A stretch of 64,000 bases of DNA from Comamonas granuli NBRC 101663 (lineage in GTDB: Bacteria > Pseudomonadota > Gammaproteobacteria > Burkholderiales > Burkholderiaceae_C): assembly GCF_000739995.1 (NCBI RefSeq), contig NZ_BBJX01000004.1, positions 420,387 to 484,386 of the forward strand. The letters run 5' to 3'. Below, one piece after another: positions 43,202 to 51,775 of this stretch (its first letter is position 1; each line of letters begins with the position of its first letter). The position numbers and the translations under genes are program-made. Under the pieces are notes generated by a model. It searched no databases. It saw only the letters and a list, made by a program, of their open reading frames with translations, and was not told the origin of the DNA.

Positions 43202-43272
43202 GGTTTCGTCTCGAAGGGGCAGGCACGGGCCTGCGCGGGCGCGGGCAGGCAAACCGTGGATTTTAGGGGGTT

Positions 43273-44664
43273 TCAGGCGCCGAGCTGGCTGCGCAGAAAG
43301 GCCAGCAGCGCCTCGTCCTGGCAGTGCGCCACATTGAAGCGCAGCCAGGGCGTGGGCTGCAGGTCGATGGTGAACAAATGCCCCGGCCCCAGCAGGATGT
43401 CCTGCTCGGCCGCCTTGTAGGCCAGCTCGGTGGAGTCGGCGATGCGCGGGTGGCGCGCCCACAGCAGCATGCCGGCCTTGGGTTCGGCGAACAGCTCGAA
43501 GCCCAGGTCCAGCAACTGCGAGGCCACGCGCTGCTGCGCCACGGCCAGGCGGTCGCGCAGGGATTTGGTGTGCTTGCGCCAGCGGCCGTCGAGCAGCGCG
43601 CCGTAGGCCAGGCGCTCGGTGAATTCCGAGGACGTGAGGCCGGAGATCATCTTGAGCCGGGCGAGCTCCTCCAGCAGGTCGGAGTGCGCGGCCAGGTAGC
43701 CCACGCGGATGTTGGGCGAGATGGTCTTGGAGAAGCTGCTGATGTAGACCACGCGGCGCAACTGGTCCAGGCTCGCCAGCGTGGGGCGCGGCTCGGGGTC
43801 GAGATCGGCGTAGATGTCGTTTTCCACGACGACAAAGTCGTATTTCTCGGCCAGTTGCAGCAGGCGGTACAAATGCCCCACCTGGGCCGTGGAGGCCGTG
43901 GGGCTTTGCAGCCGGGGGTGGGTGAAGAACACCTTGGGCCGGTGCGTGCGCACGCGCTCATCCAGCAGGTCGAAGTCGTAGCCCTGCGGCGTGCGCGGCG
44001 CGCCGACCAGGCGTGCGCCCAGAAAGCGCAGCGCCGACAGCAGGTTGGCATAGCCCGGGTCGTCCACGAGCACGGCGTCGCCCGGGCGCACCAACTGGCG
44101 CGCCACGAGGTCCATGGCCTGCGTGGAGCCCTGGGTCAGCAGCACTTGTTCTGCCGTGGCCGCCACCTCGTGCTCGGTCAGCAGGTCGCGCACCAGCTGG
44201 CGCAGCGGCAGGTAGCCCTTGGGTTCGCCGTAGCCGCCCAGGTCGGCATCCTCGGCGGCCAGGGCGCGCAGGCTGCGGCGCACGCCCTCGGAGAACAGCC
44301 AGTCCCCCGGCAGCCAGCCGCAGCCGGGCTTGAGGCGCAGCGCCCGGTTCTCGAAGATGCGCTGCATGTACCACATGGCGTCGAAGCTGTACTGCCCCGC
44401 GGGCGCCTGCTCGACCTGCGCCGTATCGGCGCGGCGGCGCACGAAAAAGCCCGAGTGCGGGCGCGACACGGCATAGCCCTGGGCCACGAGCCGGTCGTAG
44501 GCATCGACCACGGTGTACACGCTGATGCCGTGCGCATGCGCGAACTGGCGGATCGAGGGCAGCTTGGCGCCGGCGCGCAGCCCCCCGTCATCGATCAGTT
44601 GCCGAAAGCCCTCAACGACCTGGAGCACCAGGGGCGTGGAGGAATGGTGGTCGAGTGAGAACAT
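43273..44664 (-). CDS. MocR/GabR-type regulator (GntR domain fused to aminotransferase domain)
   Basis: A 463-residue regulator: N-terminal GntR winged helix ([36 protein letters not shown], about 30-65), linker, then a fold-type I aminotransferase domain with PLP lysine in [15 protein letters not shown]. Such proteins sense an amino compound through PLP chemistry; GabR senses GABA and activates gabT. It is divergent from gabT (167 bp apart), and a regulatory module between them recurs before the Pot-type transporter operon at 59140. The start at 44664 has no clear Shine-Dalgarno. The closest functional guess is a GabR-like activator. Confidence 0.9.
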   Translation of the reverse strand: MFSLDHHSSTPLVLQVVEGFRQLIDDGGLRAGAKLPSIRQFAHAHGISVYTVVDAYDRLVAQGYAVSRPHSGFFVRRRADTAQVEQAPAGQYSFDAMWYMQRIFENRALRLKPGCGWLPGDWLFSEGVRRSLRALAAEDADLGGYGEPKGYLPLRQLVRDLLTEHEVAATAEQVLLTQGSTQAMDLVARQLVRPGDAVLVDDPGYANLLSALRFLGARLVGAPRTPQGYDFDLLDERVRTHRPKVFFTHPRLQSPTASTAQVGHLYRLLQLAEKYDFVVVENDIYADLDPEPRPTLASLDQLRRVVYISSFSKTISPNIRVGYLAAHSDLLEELARLKMISGLTSSEFTERLAYGALLDGRWRKHTKSLRDRLAVAQQRVASQLLDLGFELFAEPKAGMLLWARHPRIADSTELAYKAAEQDILLGPGHLFTIDLQPTPWLRFNVAHCQDEALLAFLRSQLGA

Positions 44665-44692
44665 GAAGTAGCAGCGGTTGCCATGCAACCGA

Positions 44693-44758
44693 GGGTTTGT
44701 CTGTACAGGCAGGCCGGACAGCACAGTGCATTGGCACCTGCGCGGTATCTGTATATGT
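44693..44758. promoter_or_regulatory. Shared regulatory module, copy 1 (mocR-gabT intergenic)
   Basis: Elements in order: GGGTTTGTCTGTACAGGC (44693-44710), ten variable bases, GCACAGTGC (44721-44729), 19 variable bases, CTGTATATGT (44749-44758). The same elements with identical spacing stand at 59012-59077. The two TGTA cores are 48 bp apart in both. A possible -10 (TAGAGT, 44779-44784) follows. Probable binding region of the MocR-type regulator. Confidence 0.7.
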
Positions 44759-44831
44759 TAGCGGCGCGCCTGCCCTTCTAGAGTCATGGTCAGTATCACC
44801 ACGCACTGTGCACTGCAACGGAAGGACCCCC

Positions 44832-46130
44832 ATGCAACGCGAACCCCACCTGAACAACGCCGCCCTGTTTGCCCGCCGCGAGGCCGCCATCGCACGCGGC
44901 GTGGGCCATTCCCACCAGATCTTCATCGACCGCGGCGAGAACGCCGAAATCTGGGACGTGGAAGGCCGCCGCTATATCGACTTTGCCGGCGGCATCGCCG
45001 TGCTCAACACCGGGCACCGCCACCCGGCCATCACGCAGGCCGTCAAGGACCAGCTCGACCGTTTCACGCACACCTGCTTCCAGGTGCTGGCCTACGAGTC
45101 CTACGTGGAACTGGCCGAGCGCCTCAACGCCAAGGCGCCGGGCAACTTCGCCAAGAAGACGCTGTTTCTGACCACCGGCGCCGAAGCCGTGGAAAACGCC
45201 GTGAAGATCGCCCGCGCGCACACCGGCCGCCCGGGCGTGATCGCCTTCACCGGCGGCTACCACGGCCGCACGCTCATGACCATGGGGCTGACGGGCAAGG
45301 TCGTGCCGTACAAGGCGGGCTTTGGCCCCTTCCCGGCCGAGGTGTTCCATGCGCGCTTTCCGAACGAACTGCACGGCACCAGCCTGCAGGACTCCATGGA
45401 CTCGCTCGAGGCCATCTTCAAGAACGACATCGAACCTGGCCGCGTGGCGGCCATCATCATCGAGCCGGTGCAGGGCGAAGGCGGCTTCAACATCGCGCCC
45501 CCGGCCCTGCTGCAGCACCTGCGCGCCGTCTGCGACCAGCATGGCATCGTGCTGATCGCCGACGAGGTGCAGACCGGCGCAGGCCGCACGGGCAAGTGGT
45601 TCGCCATCGAGCACAGCGGCGTGGCGCCCGACCTCATCACCATGGCCAAGTCCATGGCCGGCGGCTTCCCCATCTCGGCCGTGGTGGGCCGCGCCGACAT
45701 CATGGACGCTCCCAACCCCGGCGGCCTGGGCGGCACCTACGCGGGCAACCCGCTGGCCTGCGCCGCGGCGCTGGCCGTGCTCGACGTGTTCGAGCAGGAA
45801 AACCTGCTGCAGCGCGCCGAAGACGTGGGCCAGCGCCTCACGGCCAGCCTGCAGGCCCTGGCGCAACAGCACCGCTGCATCGCCCAGGTGCGCAGCCTGG
45901 GCGCCATGGTGGCCATGGAGCTGTGCCAGGACGGCAACCCGCACCAGCCCGACGCCGCCCTGGCCAAGGCCCTGTGCGCCGAGGCCGCTCGCCGCGGCCT
46001 GATCCTGCTGTCCTGCGGAACCTACGGCAACGTGATCCGCATCCTGGTGCCGCTGACGGCCAGCGATGCGCTGCTGGACGAAGGCCTGGCCATCATTGCG
46101 GCATCGCTGCAGGCAGCCTTGGCAGCGTGA
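44832..46130 (+). CDS. gabT: 4-aminobutyrate--2-oxoglutarate transaminase
   Basis: Class III PLP aminotransferase converting GABA to succinate semialdehyde, 432 residues. Blocks in order: [17 protein letters not shown], the PLP phosphate site [34 protein letters not shown], Asp in [18 protein letters not shown], Schiff-base Lys in [19 protein letters not shown], and [21 protein letters not shown]. This set is typical of GabT rather than ornithine aminotransferase. GGAAGGA lies upstream of ATG 44832. Divergent from the MocR regulator. The next step, gabD, appears to start at 63925. Confidence 0.93.
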   Translation: MQREPHLNNAALFARREAAIARGVGHSHQIFIDRGENAEIWDVEGRRYIDFAGGIAVLNTGHRHPAITQAVKDQLDRFTHTCFQVLAYESYVELAERLNAKAPGNFAKKTLFLTTGAEAVENAVKIARAHTGRPGVIAFTGGYHGRTLMTMGLTGKVVPYKAGFGPFPAEVFHARFPNELHGTSLQDSMDSLEAIFKNDIEPGRVAAIIIEPVQGEGGFNIAPPALLQHLRAVCDQHGIVLIADEVQTGAGRTGKWFAIEHSGVAPDLITMAKSMAGGFPISAVVGRADIMDAPNPGGLGGTYAGNPLACAAALAVLDVFEQENLLQRAEDVGQRLTASLQALAQQHRCIAQVRSLGAMVAMELCQDGNPHQPDAALAKALCAEAARRGLILLSCGTYGNVIRILVPLTASDALLDEGLAIIAASLQAALAA

Positions 46131-46142
46131 TCCCGGCAGCAC

Positions 46143-46178
46143 CCCGCCGGGCTGCAGACTGATGGGCAGCCCGGCGGG
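46143..46178 (+). terminator. Hairpin terminator behind gabT
   Basis: CCCGCCGGGCTGC (46143-46155) and GCAGCCCGGCGGG (46166-46178) form a perfect 13-bp stem, 12 bp after the gabT stop. No long T-run follows, so termination may need Rho or be partial. Confidence 0.7.
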
Positions 46179-46234
46179 TGTAGCCCTTCCCGCCGCTCAG
46201 GGCCATGCCGCCCAAAGTGCCAATCCGCGCCCAT

Positions 46235-46257
46235 CCAGCGCTGCGACGCAGCGCTGG
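46235..46257. promoter_or_regulatory. Perfect hairpin upstream of the chemoreceptor gene
   Basis: CCAGCGCTGC (46235-46244), GAC, GCAGCGCTGG (46248-46257): 10-bp perfect arms with a three-base loop, 70 bp before the ATG at 46327. Either a second terminator element or a leader hairpin. Confidence 0.5.
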
Positions 46258-46326
46258 CGGGCACATCTCCCTCGTCCGTCTTCACGGACAGTCCATACCC
46301 CAAGGCATGCCCTGGTCTGCACCGGA

Positions 46327-48021
46327 ATGAACACCACCGCTTTTTCACGCATGACGGTTGGCAAACGTTTATGGCTCGGGTTTGCCTTGATCATCCTGTT
46401 TGGTTTGCTGGCGGCCATGGCCGGCCGTTACCAACTGGGCCGCGTCACCGCAGAGGTCCGGCTTCTGCTCGATGACCGCCTGGCAAAGGTGGAAGTGCTT
46501 CAGCGCGTCAGGGACGACCTGAATGCATCCGCCCTGGCAGTACGCAATATTCTTTTGCTGACCAGCGGCGATGAAATGCAAGTGGAAAAGCAGCGGATTG
46601 AAGCCGCCCGCAAAAACTCCGACACCTTGCTCCGCCAGGTGGAGAAAAATACGGACACGGAGCAGGAATTGAAACTGCTGCAAAGGGTCCAGGGAGCAAG
46701 AGATCAATACAACCATTCGATAGACCGGTCCATCGATTTGGTTTTTTCCAACTTGCGAGGCGACGCCCGCAGCTTGCTGAACAGCGAAGGAAGCGAGCTT
46801 CAGAAAGAGTGCTTTGAAGCGCTGGAGGCTTTCAGCCGGCTCGAAAAGGAGCTCATGGAAAAATCCTCCGATCAAGTCCACGGCATTGCGGCAGACACCG
46901 GCGCACTGATGCTCGCATTTGCGGCACTGGTCACCTTCGTGGGTGTGGTGGTTGCCTGGACCTTGACGGGCTTTCTGGGCAGGCAATTGGGAGGAGAGCC
47001 GGGCTATGCCTCCGAAGTCGTGCGGGAAATCGCCACCGGAAATCTGGCGGTCGAGGTGTCCGTCCACCAAGACAGCCAGGCAAGTTTGCTGGCCCATATG
47101 CGTGCCATGCGCGACAGCCTGTCCGGGGTCGTGGCGCAAGTGCATCGCGCAAGCCAATCGGTTGCAGCCGCCAGTGCCCAAATATCGCAGGGCAACCGCG
47201 ATCTTTCGGCACGCACCCGCGAACAGGCCGCCGCATTGGGGCAAACCACCCAATCGATCGACGAGCTGGAGAGCACACTCCGCCAGACGGCTGACAGTGC
47301 GCACCAGGCCAATGACCTGGCCCTGAGCGCGGCATCGGTCGCAGCAAAGGGCCGTGAGGTGATGGGCCAGGTCATAGACACCATGGGCGGCATCCATGGA
47401 TCCAGCAAGAAAATTGCTGAAATCATCAATGTGATCGACGCCATCGCCTTCCAGACCAATATCCTGGCCCTCAATGCCGCCGTGGAAGCGGCGCGCGCAG
47501 GCGAACAGGGACGCGGCTTCGCAGTGGTCGCCAGCGAGGTCCGCAGCCTTGCGGGCCGCAGCTCCACGGCCGCCAAGGAAATCGCCCTGCTGATCACTGA
47601 CAGCGTCGAACGGGTCCAGCAAGGCAACGCACTGGTCGATCAGGCAGGCCGCACCATGGCTGAGGTGGCGGACAGCATACAGAAAGTGACCCACATCATG
47701 GGCAGCATCAGTGCGGCCACCCAAGCCCAAGGACAGGGTATGCGCCAGACCAGCCAGGCCTTGGCCCAAATGGATGCGAGTACCCGGAAAAACACGGTAT
47801 TGGTCGAAGAAATGGTTGCAGCCACCCATGCCCTGACACAACAGGCCCAGGACCTGGTTGAAGCGGTGTCGGTATTCAAAATCAGCAACGCCAGTGGGGC
47901 CAAAGAAATAGCAGAGCACACATATGCCGGCAGCGCCCATCGTTCACAACACCAACACCCGCTTTCGGATACCACTTTCTTCAGGCAAGGCATTCGCATG
48001 ATTGCCAGCAATGCGAAATAG
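46327..48021 (+). CDS. Methyl-accepting chemotaxis protein
   Basis: A 564-residue chemoreceptor. TM1 is at about residues 14-33 ([19 protein letters not shown]), the periplasmic four-helix-bundle sensor covers about 34-190, TM2 is at about 193-212 ([20 protein letters not shown]), then HAMP and the long signalling coiled coil with hairpin tip [48 protein letters not shown]. The C-terminal tail lacks a NWETF-type CheR-binding pentapeptide. Codons are less GC-rich than in neighbouring genes (many AAA, GAA, TTG), suggesting a different history. ATG 46327 was chosen by the family N-terminus. The ligand is not predictable. Confidence 0.94.
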   Translation: MNTTAFSRMTVGKRLWLGFALIILFGLLAAMAGRYQLGRVTAEVRLLLDDRLAKVEVLQRVRDDLNASALAVRNILLLTSGDEMQVEKQRIEAARKNSDTLLRQVEKNTDTEQELKLLQRVQGARDQYNHSIDRSIDLVFSNLRGDARSLLNSEGSELQKECFEALEAFSRLEKELMEKSSDQVHGIAADTGALMLAFAALVTFVGVVVAWTLTGFLGRQLGGEPGYASEVVREIATGNLAVEVSVHQDSQASLLAHMRAMRDSLSGVVAQVHRASQSVAAASAQISQGNRDLSARTREQAAALGQTTQSIDELESTLRQTADSAHQANDLALSAASVAAKGREVMGQVIDTMGGIHGSSKKIAEIINVIDAIAFQTNILALNAAVEAARAGEQGRGFAVVASEVRSLAGRSSTAAKEIALLITDSVERVQQGNALVDQAGRTMAEVADSIQKVTHIMGSISAATQAQGQGMRQTSQALAQMDASTRKNTVLVEEMVAATHALTQQAQDLVEAVSVFKISNASGAKEIAEHTYAGSAHRSQHQHPLSDTTFFRQGIRMIASNAK

Positions 48022-48120
48022 GGATAACGGAATTCAGATCCATGAATGATATGAAAATACCCCAACACCGCATTCAGGCTGGCAAAGCATAACTCTTTTT
48101 ATTACAAATCCCATACCATC

Positions 48121-48555
48121 ATGCTGCAGATATCAAAGCTCGAATCCTCCGATCGAACGGCCTGGCAGGCGCTTGCACAGGGGTACCGGGATTTTTATGC
48201 CATTCCAACCACAGCCGCAGAATTCGACGCGGCATGGCACCGGATTGCAGAATCAGGCACTGTCCATGGCCTTGGTGCGCGATGGGATGGTCAACTGGTG
48301 GGCATCGCCCATTTTTTTCCTCACTACAGCACCTGGGCTGGCTCCGTTTATTATCTGCAGGACCTTTTTACCGCCCCCGAGGCTCGGGGCAAGGGTGTGG
48401 CACGTGCACTGATTGACGAGATCGCCCGCCAGGCCCGCCAGGAAGGAGCACAGCGCTTTTACTGGATGACACAGGAAAACAATTCGACCGCACGGCTTCT
48501 GTACGAAAAGATCGCCAAATACAATGGATTCATCCGTTACGACTATCCCTTGTAA
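48121..48555 (+). CDS. GNAT-family N-acetyltransferase
   Basis: A 144-residue acetyltransferase, about the minimum size of a GNAT domain. Motif A, which binds the acetyl-CoA pyrophosphate, reads YLQDLFTAPEARGKGVARALIDEI (about residues 79-102, with RGKGVA as the glycine loop); motif B has YWMTQENNSTARLLYEKIAKYNGFIRYD, the usual Asn and Tyr. The acceptor is unknown. No clear ribosome site. Base composition is lower in GC, like the upstream chemoreceptor. A hairpin follows the gene. Confidence 0.88.
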   Translation: MLQISKLESSDRTAWQALAQGYRDFYAIPTTAAEFDAAWHRIAESGTVHGLGARWDGQLVGIAHFFPHYSTWAGSVYYLQDLFTAPEARGKGVARALIDEIARQARQEGAQRFYWMTQENNSTARLLYEKIAKYNGFIRYDYPL

Positions 48556-48585
48556 TACTGCACCACCCATTCTGAGATTTTCGAC

Positions 48586-48615
48586 CCCAGCACGCCGTGG
48601 CGTGCTGGGCTTTCC
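48586..48615 (+). terminator. Hairpin terminator behind the GNAT gene
   Basis: CCCAGCACGCC (48586-48596), GT, GGCGTGCTGGG (48599-48609), then CTTTCC: a perfect 11-bp stem 30 bp after the stop codon. Confidence 0.7.
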
Positions 48616-48782
48616 TGCGTATATGCTGTAAAGATGAAAAGTGCCTGGGTAGGTACAACCCCCAATACCCGCCATGGTTTGATCGCCTACGCTGGTGCCC
48701 CTTGCGCAAAACTTGCGCCCCAAGGCAATGCAAGGGCACCGGGGCTTTCATTCCACAAAATTTGACGGAGATGCGCGCCGCC

Positions 48783-49745
48783 ATGTACCAGCGCTATTCC
48801 ACGGCCGACGTTCCGAGAAATCACGAGTTCGGCTTCTGGCGTGAAGTCATCTCCAACGCGTACTTTCACCTTCAACTGAATTTCCGCGACACCAGCACCT
48901 TCTGCGGTACGTTGGAGTCGTGGGATCTGGGTCTGGTCTCGCTCTCCCGGCTGCATTGCAATGCACTGCAGTACCAGCGTCTGCGCCAGCACTGCCAGGT
49001 CAAGGCGCCGGAGCTCCTCGTGACCGTGCCTCAGCGCAGTGCTGTCGAGTTCACGCAGATGGGGCGCAATACGCAGTGCTCCCCAGGTCAGTTTCTGCTG
49101 GAGCACAGCGACGAGCCCTACGAGTTCAGCCATGCCGAACACAACGACATGTGGGTGCTGAAACTGCCCGACGCGGCACTCAAGGCGCGCGTGGGCAATA
49201 CGGACCGCTTCTGCGCCCAGCACTTCGATACCACCACCGGCATGGGCAAGCTGTTCAGCGACTACCTGCAGCTCATCACCAAGCACTGCGATACCGGCCA
49301 AAGCCCTGAGGCCTTGTCGCTGATGGGCATGCAACTGGTCGAACTGCTGGGCCTGACGCTGAAGGAGGCGCCGTCGGTGCTTCAATCCTCGCTCTCCGTT
49401 GTACGCGCAGCGCACCTGGCACGCATCGAAGCCTATGTACGCCGGCACTTGGCCGATGACAGCCTGGATCCAGAATCCATCGCCAGTGAAAACAGCATTT
49501 CCTTGCGCTATCTTCACGACTTGTTCAAGGACACCGGCCAGACCGTCGCGCAATGGGTACGTGATCTGCGCCTGCAAACAGCCTACGAGCAATTGACCAG
49601 GGCTTGCGCGACCCAGTCGATTGCCCAGGTCGCCTACGCGTGTGGTTTCAGCGACCAGACCCAGTTCAGCCACGCGTTCAAGCGCCGCTACGGCGCCAGC
49701 CCCAGGGAAGTGCTGCGCGGAAGCACTTCCGCCGCGGAATTCTGA
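48783..49745 (+). CDS. AraC-family transcriptional regulator
   Basis: A 320-residue regulator with a beta-rich N-terminal ligand domain of the AraC_binding_2 type (about 35-180: LVTVPQRSAVEFTQMGRNTQCSPGQFLLEHSDEPYEF) and two C-terminal helix-turn-helix motifs (about 215-315) including IASENSISLRYLHDLFKDTG and IAQVAYACGFSDQTQFSHAFKRRYGASPREV. The layout is like FeaR/OruR-type activators of amine or amino-acid catabolism. ATG 48783 was taken; ATG 48771 lies directly on the GGAG. It precedes the hyuBA-liv operon in the same direction by 224 bp and is its likely activator. Confidence 0.9.
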   Translation: MYQRYSTADVPRNHEFGFWREVISNAYFHLQLNFRDTSTFCGTLESWDLGLVSLSRLHCNALQYQRLRQHCQVKAPELLVTVPQRSAVEFTQMGRNTQCSPGQFLLEHSDEPYEFSHAEHNDMWVLKLPDAALKARVGNTDRFCAQHFDTTTGMGKLFSDYLQLITKHCDTGQSPEALSLMGMQLVELLGLTLKEAPSVLQSSLSVVRAAHLARIEAYVRRHLADDSLDPESIASENSISLRYLHDLFKDTGQTVAQWVRDLRLQTAYEQLTRACATQSIAQVAYACGFSDQTQFSHAFKRRYGASPREVLRGSTSAAEF

Positions 49746-49752
49746 AACCACG

Positions 49753-49772
49753 GGTGCCCTGCGCCGGGCACC
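49753..49772 (+). terminator. Short hairpin behind the AraC gene
   Basis: GGTGCCC (49753-49759), TGCGCC, GGGCACC (49766-49772), 8 bp after the stop codon; no T-run. Confidence 0.45.
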
Positions 49773-49820
49773 AGCGCGTCTTTCCGCGGCACGGTCATAG
49801 GGAAACTCCTAGCGCCCCAT

Positions 49821-49844
49821 GCACTCCAGCACAAGTGGAGGTGC
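49821..49844. promoter_or_regulatory. Inverted repeat upstream of the hyuBA-liv operon
   Basis: GCACTCCA (49821-49828) and TGGAGGTGC (49836-49844) form an imperfect palindrome about 126 bp before the hyuB ATG. A candidate regulator site; AraC proteins more often use direct repeats, so assignment is weak. Confidence 0.35.
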
Positions 49845-49969
49845 ACGCAAACACAAGCCAATCAAGGCTGCAAAAATAACAATTTCTCCTGTAACGGACA
49901 ACCGGCTCCAGCCTCTGGAAACCGCCGTGGCAAGCCCGCCACGGGATACCGCACACACAGGAGAAAACG

Positions 49970-51712
49970 ATGACCCATCAACGCAAAGTGGACCCGATCA
50001 CGCTGGCCGTGGTGCGCGGGGCACTTGAAACCACGCAGCGCGAAATGACGCTGACGCTGGAAAAAACCGCTCGCTCGAGCGTGTTCAACGTCGCGCACGA
50101 CTACAGCAACGCGCTGTTCAACCACCGTGCCGAAATGATCCTGCAAGGCCAGGACATTCCCATCCACCTCGGGGGACTGATGCCGGCCATGAAGGCCGTA
50201 GCCAACTACTTTGGCGACGACATACACGAGGGCGACGTGATCTACCACAACGACCCGGTGATGATGGGCAGCCACATCCTCGACTGCTGCATGTACAAGC
50301 CGGTGTTCTACCAGGGCAAGCTGGTGTTCTGGAGCGTTTGCAAGGGCCACGTGACCGACATCGGCGGCCCGGTACCCGCAGGCTACAACCCGGATGCCAA
50401 GGAAATCTATGCCGAAGGCCTGCGCATCCCGCCCGTCAAGCTGTGGGAAAAGGGCAAGCCGCGCCAGGACGTGATCAATTTCCTGCTCTCGAACGTGCGC
50501 TCGCGCCGCGACTGGGAGGGCGATTTGCGCGCCCAGTACGGCGCCGTGCAGATCGGCGAGCGCAACCTGATTGCGCTGCTGGACAAATACGGCGTGGACG
50601 AAGTCCAGGCCTGTATCGACGAGCTCATGGACATGGCCGAGCGCACCATGCGCAAGCTCTTTGCGAGCACCAGGGACGGCACCTACGAGGCCAGCGCCGT
50701 GCTCGAAGATGCCGGCCATGGCCTGGGCGAGCTGACCATCAAGGCCACCGTCACCATCGAGGGCGAAAACTGCCATGTGCGTATCGACAGCCCTCCGCAG
50801 GTGCCCTATTTCATCAATTCCTACGAAGGCAACTCCTACTCCGGCGTTTACCTGGGGCTGATGATGTTTGCCAAGGTGGCACCGCCCTACAACGAGGGCC
50901 TGTACCGCTGCGTGACGGTGGATCTGGGACCCAAGGGCACGCTGTGCAATGCGGCCGAGCCGGCGCCGCATGTCAACTGCACGACCACGCCCATGGAAAC
51001 GCTGACCGACGCCGTGCGCCTGGCGCTGGAGCAGGCGGCGCCCGAGCGCGCCGTGGGCTCCTGGTGCCATGCCAGCGGACTGAACATTGCGGGCTACGAC
51101 AAGCGCACGGACGAATCCTACGTCACCATGATCCTGGCCTCGCTCATCGGCGGCGCAGGGGCCACGGCGCACATGGACGGCTGGAACTCCGTGGGGCCGC
51201 AGTGCTGCTTCGGCGCCTTGAGCTCCGGCGACATCGAGATCATGGAGTACTCGTACCCCATCCAGATCCACCGCTACGGCCTGGTGCGCGACAGCGGCGG
51301 GGCCGGTTACTACCGCGGCGGCTGCGCCACCGTGTGGGAAGTGGAGCCGCTGGAGCACGAGATGACGGCCATCAGCTTCGGCGAAGGCCGCCTGTACCCG
51401 GCGCTGGGCGCCAACGGCGCCACGAGTGCCTGCCCCGATCTCAAGCTGGGCCGCGTGGAGCGCAAGGAAGGCTCCGAGATCTCCGAGGTGATGCGCAAGA
51501 ACGCCATCATGACCGTCCAGCCCGGCCAGCGTGTGGCCACGACCAACCCGGGTGGCGGCGGCTGGGGCAATCCGCTGGAGCGCGAGGTCTGGCGCGTGGT
51601 GCATGACGTGCGCAATGGCTACATCAGCACCGAAGCGGCCGAGCGCGAATACGGCGTCAAGGTCGACACCCACTCCTGGACCGGCACGGCCTGCGGCAAC
51701 CGCCTGTCCTGA
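49970..51712 (+). CDS. hyuB: Hydantoinase B/oxoprolinase family subunit
   Basis: A 580-residue hydrolase subunit of the HyuB family (5-oxoprolinase C-terminal type). Family landmarks are DPITLAVVRGALETTQREM, ARSSVFNVAHDYSNALF, HLGGLMPAM, GDVIYHNDPVMMGSHILD, FWSVCKGHVTDIGG (candidate metal ligands D and H), SYEGNSYSGVYLGLM and NPGGGGWGNPLERE near the C-terminus. With HyuA it would form an ATP-dependent amidohydrolase opening a cyclic amide such as a hydantoin, 5-oxoproline or a lactam. AGGAG precedes ATG 49970. First gene of a seven-gene operon with hyuA and a Liv-type transporter. Confidence 0.92.
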   Translation: MTHQRKVDPITLAVVRGALETTQREMTLTLEKTARSSVFNVAHDYSNALFNHRAEMILQGQDIPIHLGGLMPAMKAVANYFGDDIHEGDVIYHNDPVMMGSHILDCCMYKPVFYQGKLVFWSVCKGHVTDIGGPVPAGYNPDAKEIYAEGLRIPPVKLWEKGKPRQDVINFLLSNVRSRRDWEGDLRAQYGAVQIGERNLIALLDKYGVDEVQACIDELMDMAERTMRKLFASTRDGTYEASAVLEDAGHGLGELTIKATVTIEGENCHVRIDSPPQVPYFINSYEGNSYSGVYLGLMMFAKVAPPYNEGLYRCVTVDLGPKGTLCNAAEPAPHVNCTTTPMETLTDAVRLALEQAAPERAVGSWCHASGLNIAGYDKRTDESYVTMILASLIGGAGATAHMDGWNSVGPQCCFGALSSGDIEIMEYSYPIQIHRYGLVRDSGGAGYYRGGCATVWEVEPLEHEMTAISFGEGRLYPALGANGATSACPDLKLGRVERKEGSEISEVMRKNAIMTVQPGQRVATTNPGGGGWGNPLEREVWRVVHDVRNGYISTEAAEREYGVKVDTHSWTGTACGNRLS

Positions 51713-51775
51713 ATGACCGCGCAGCCCGGCCTGCGGTGCTGCGCCCCTCCCTACCGATTGCAGAAAGACAAGACC

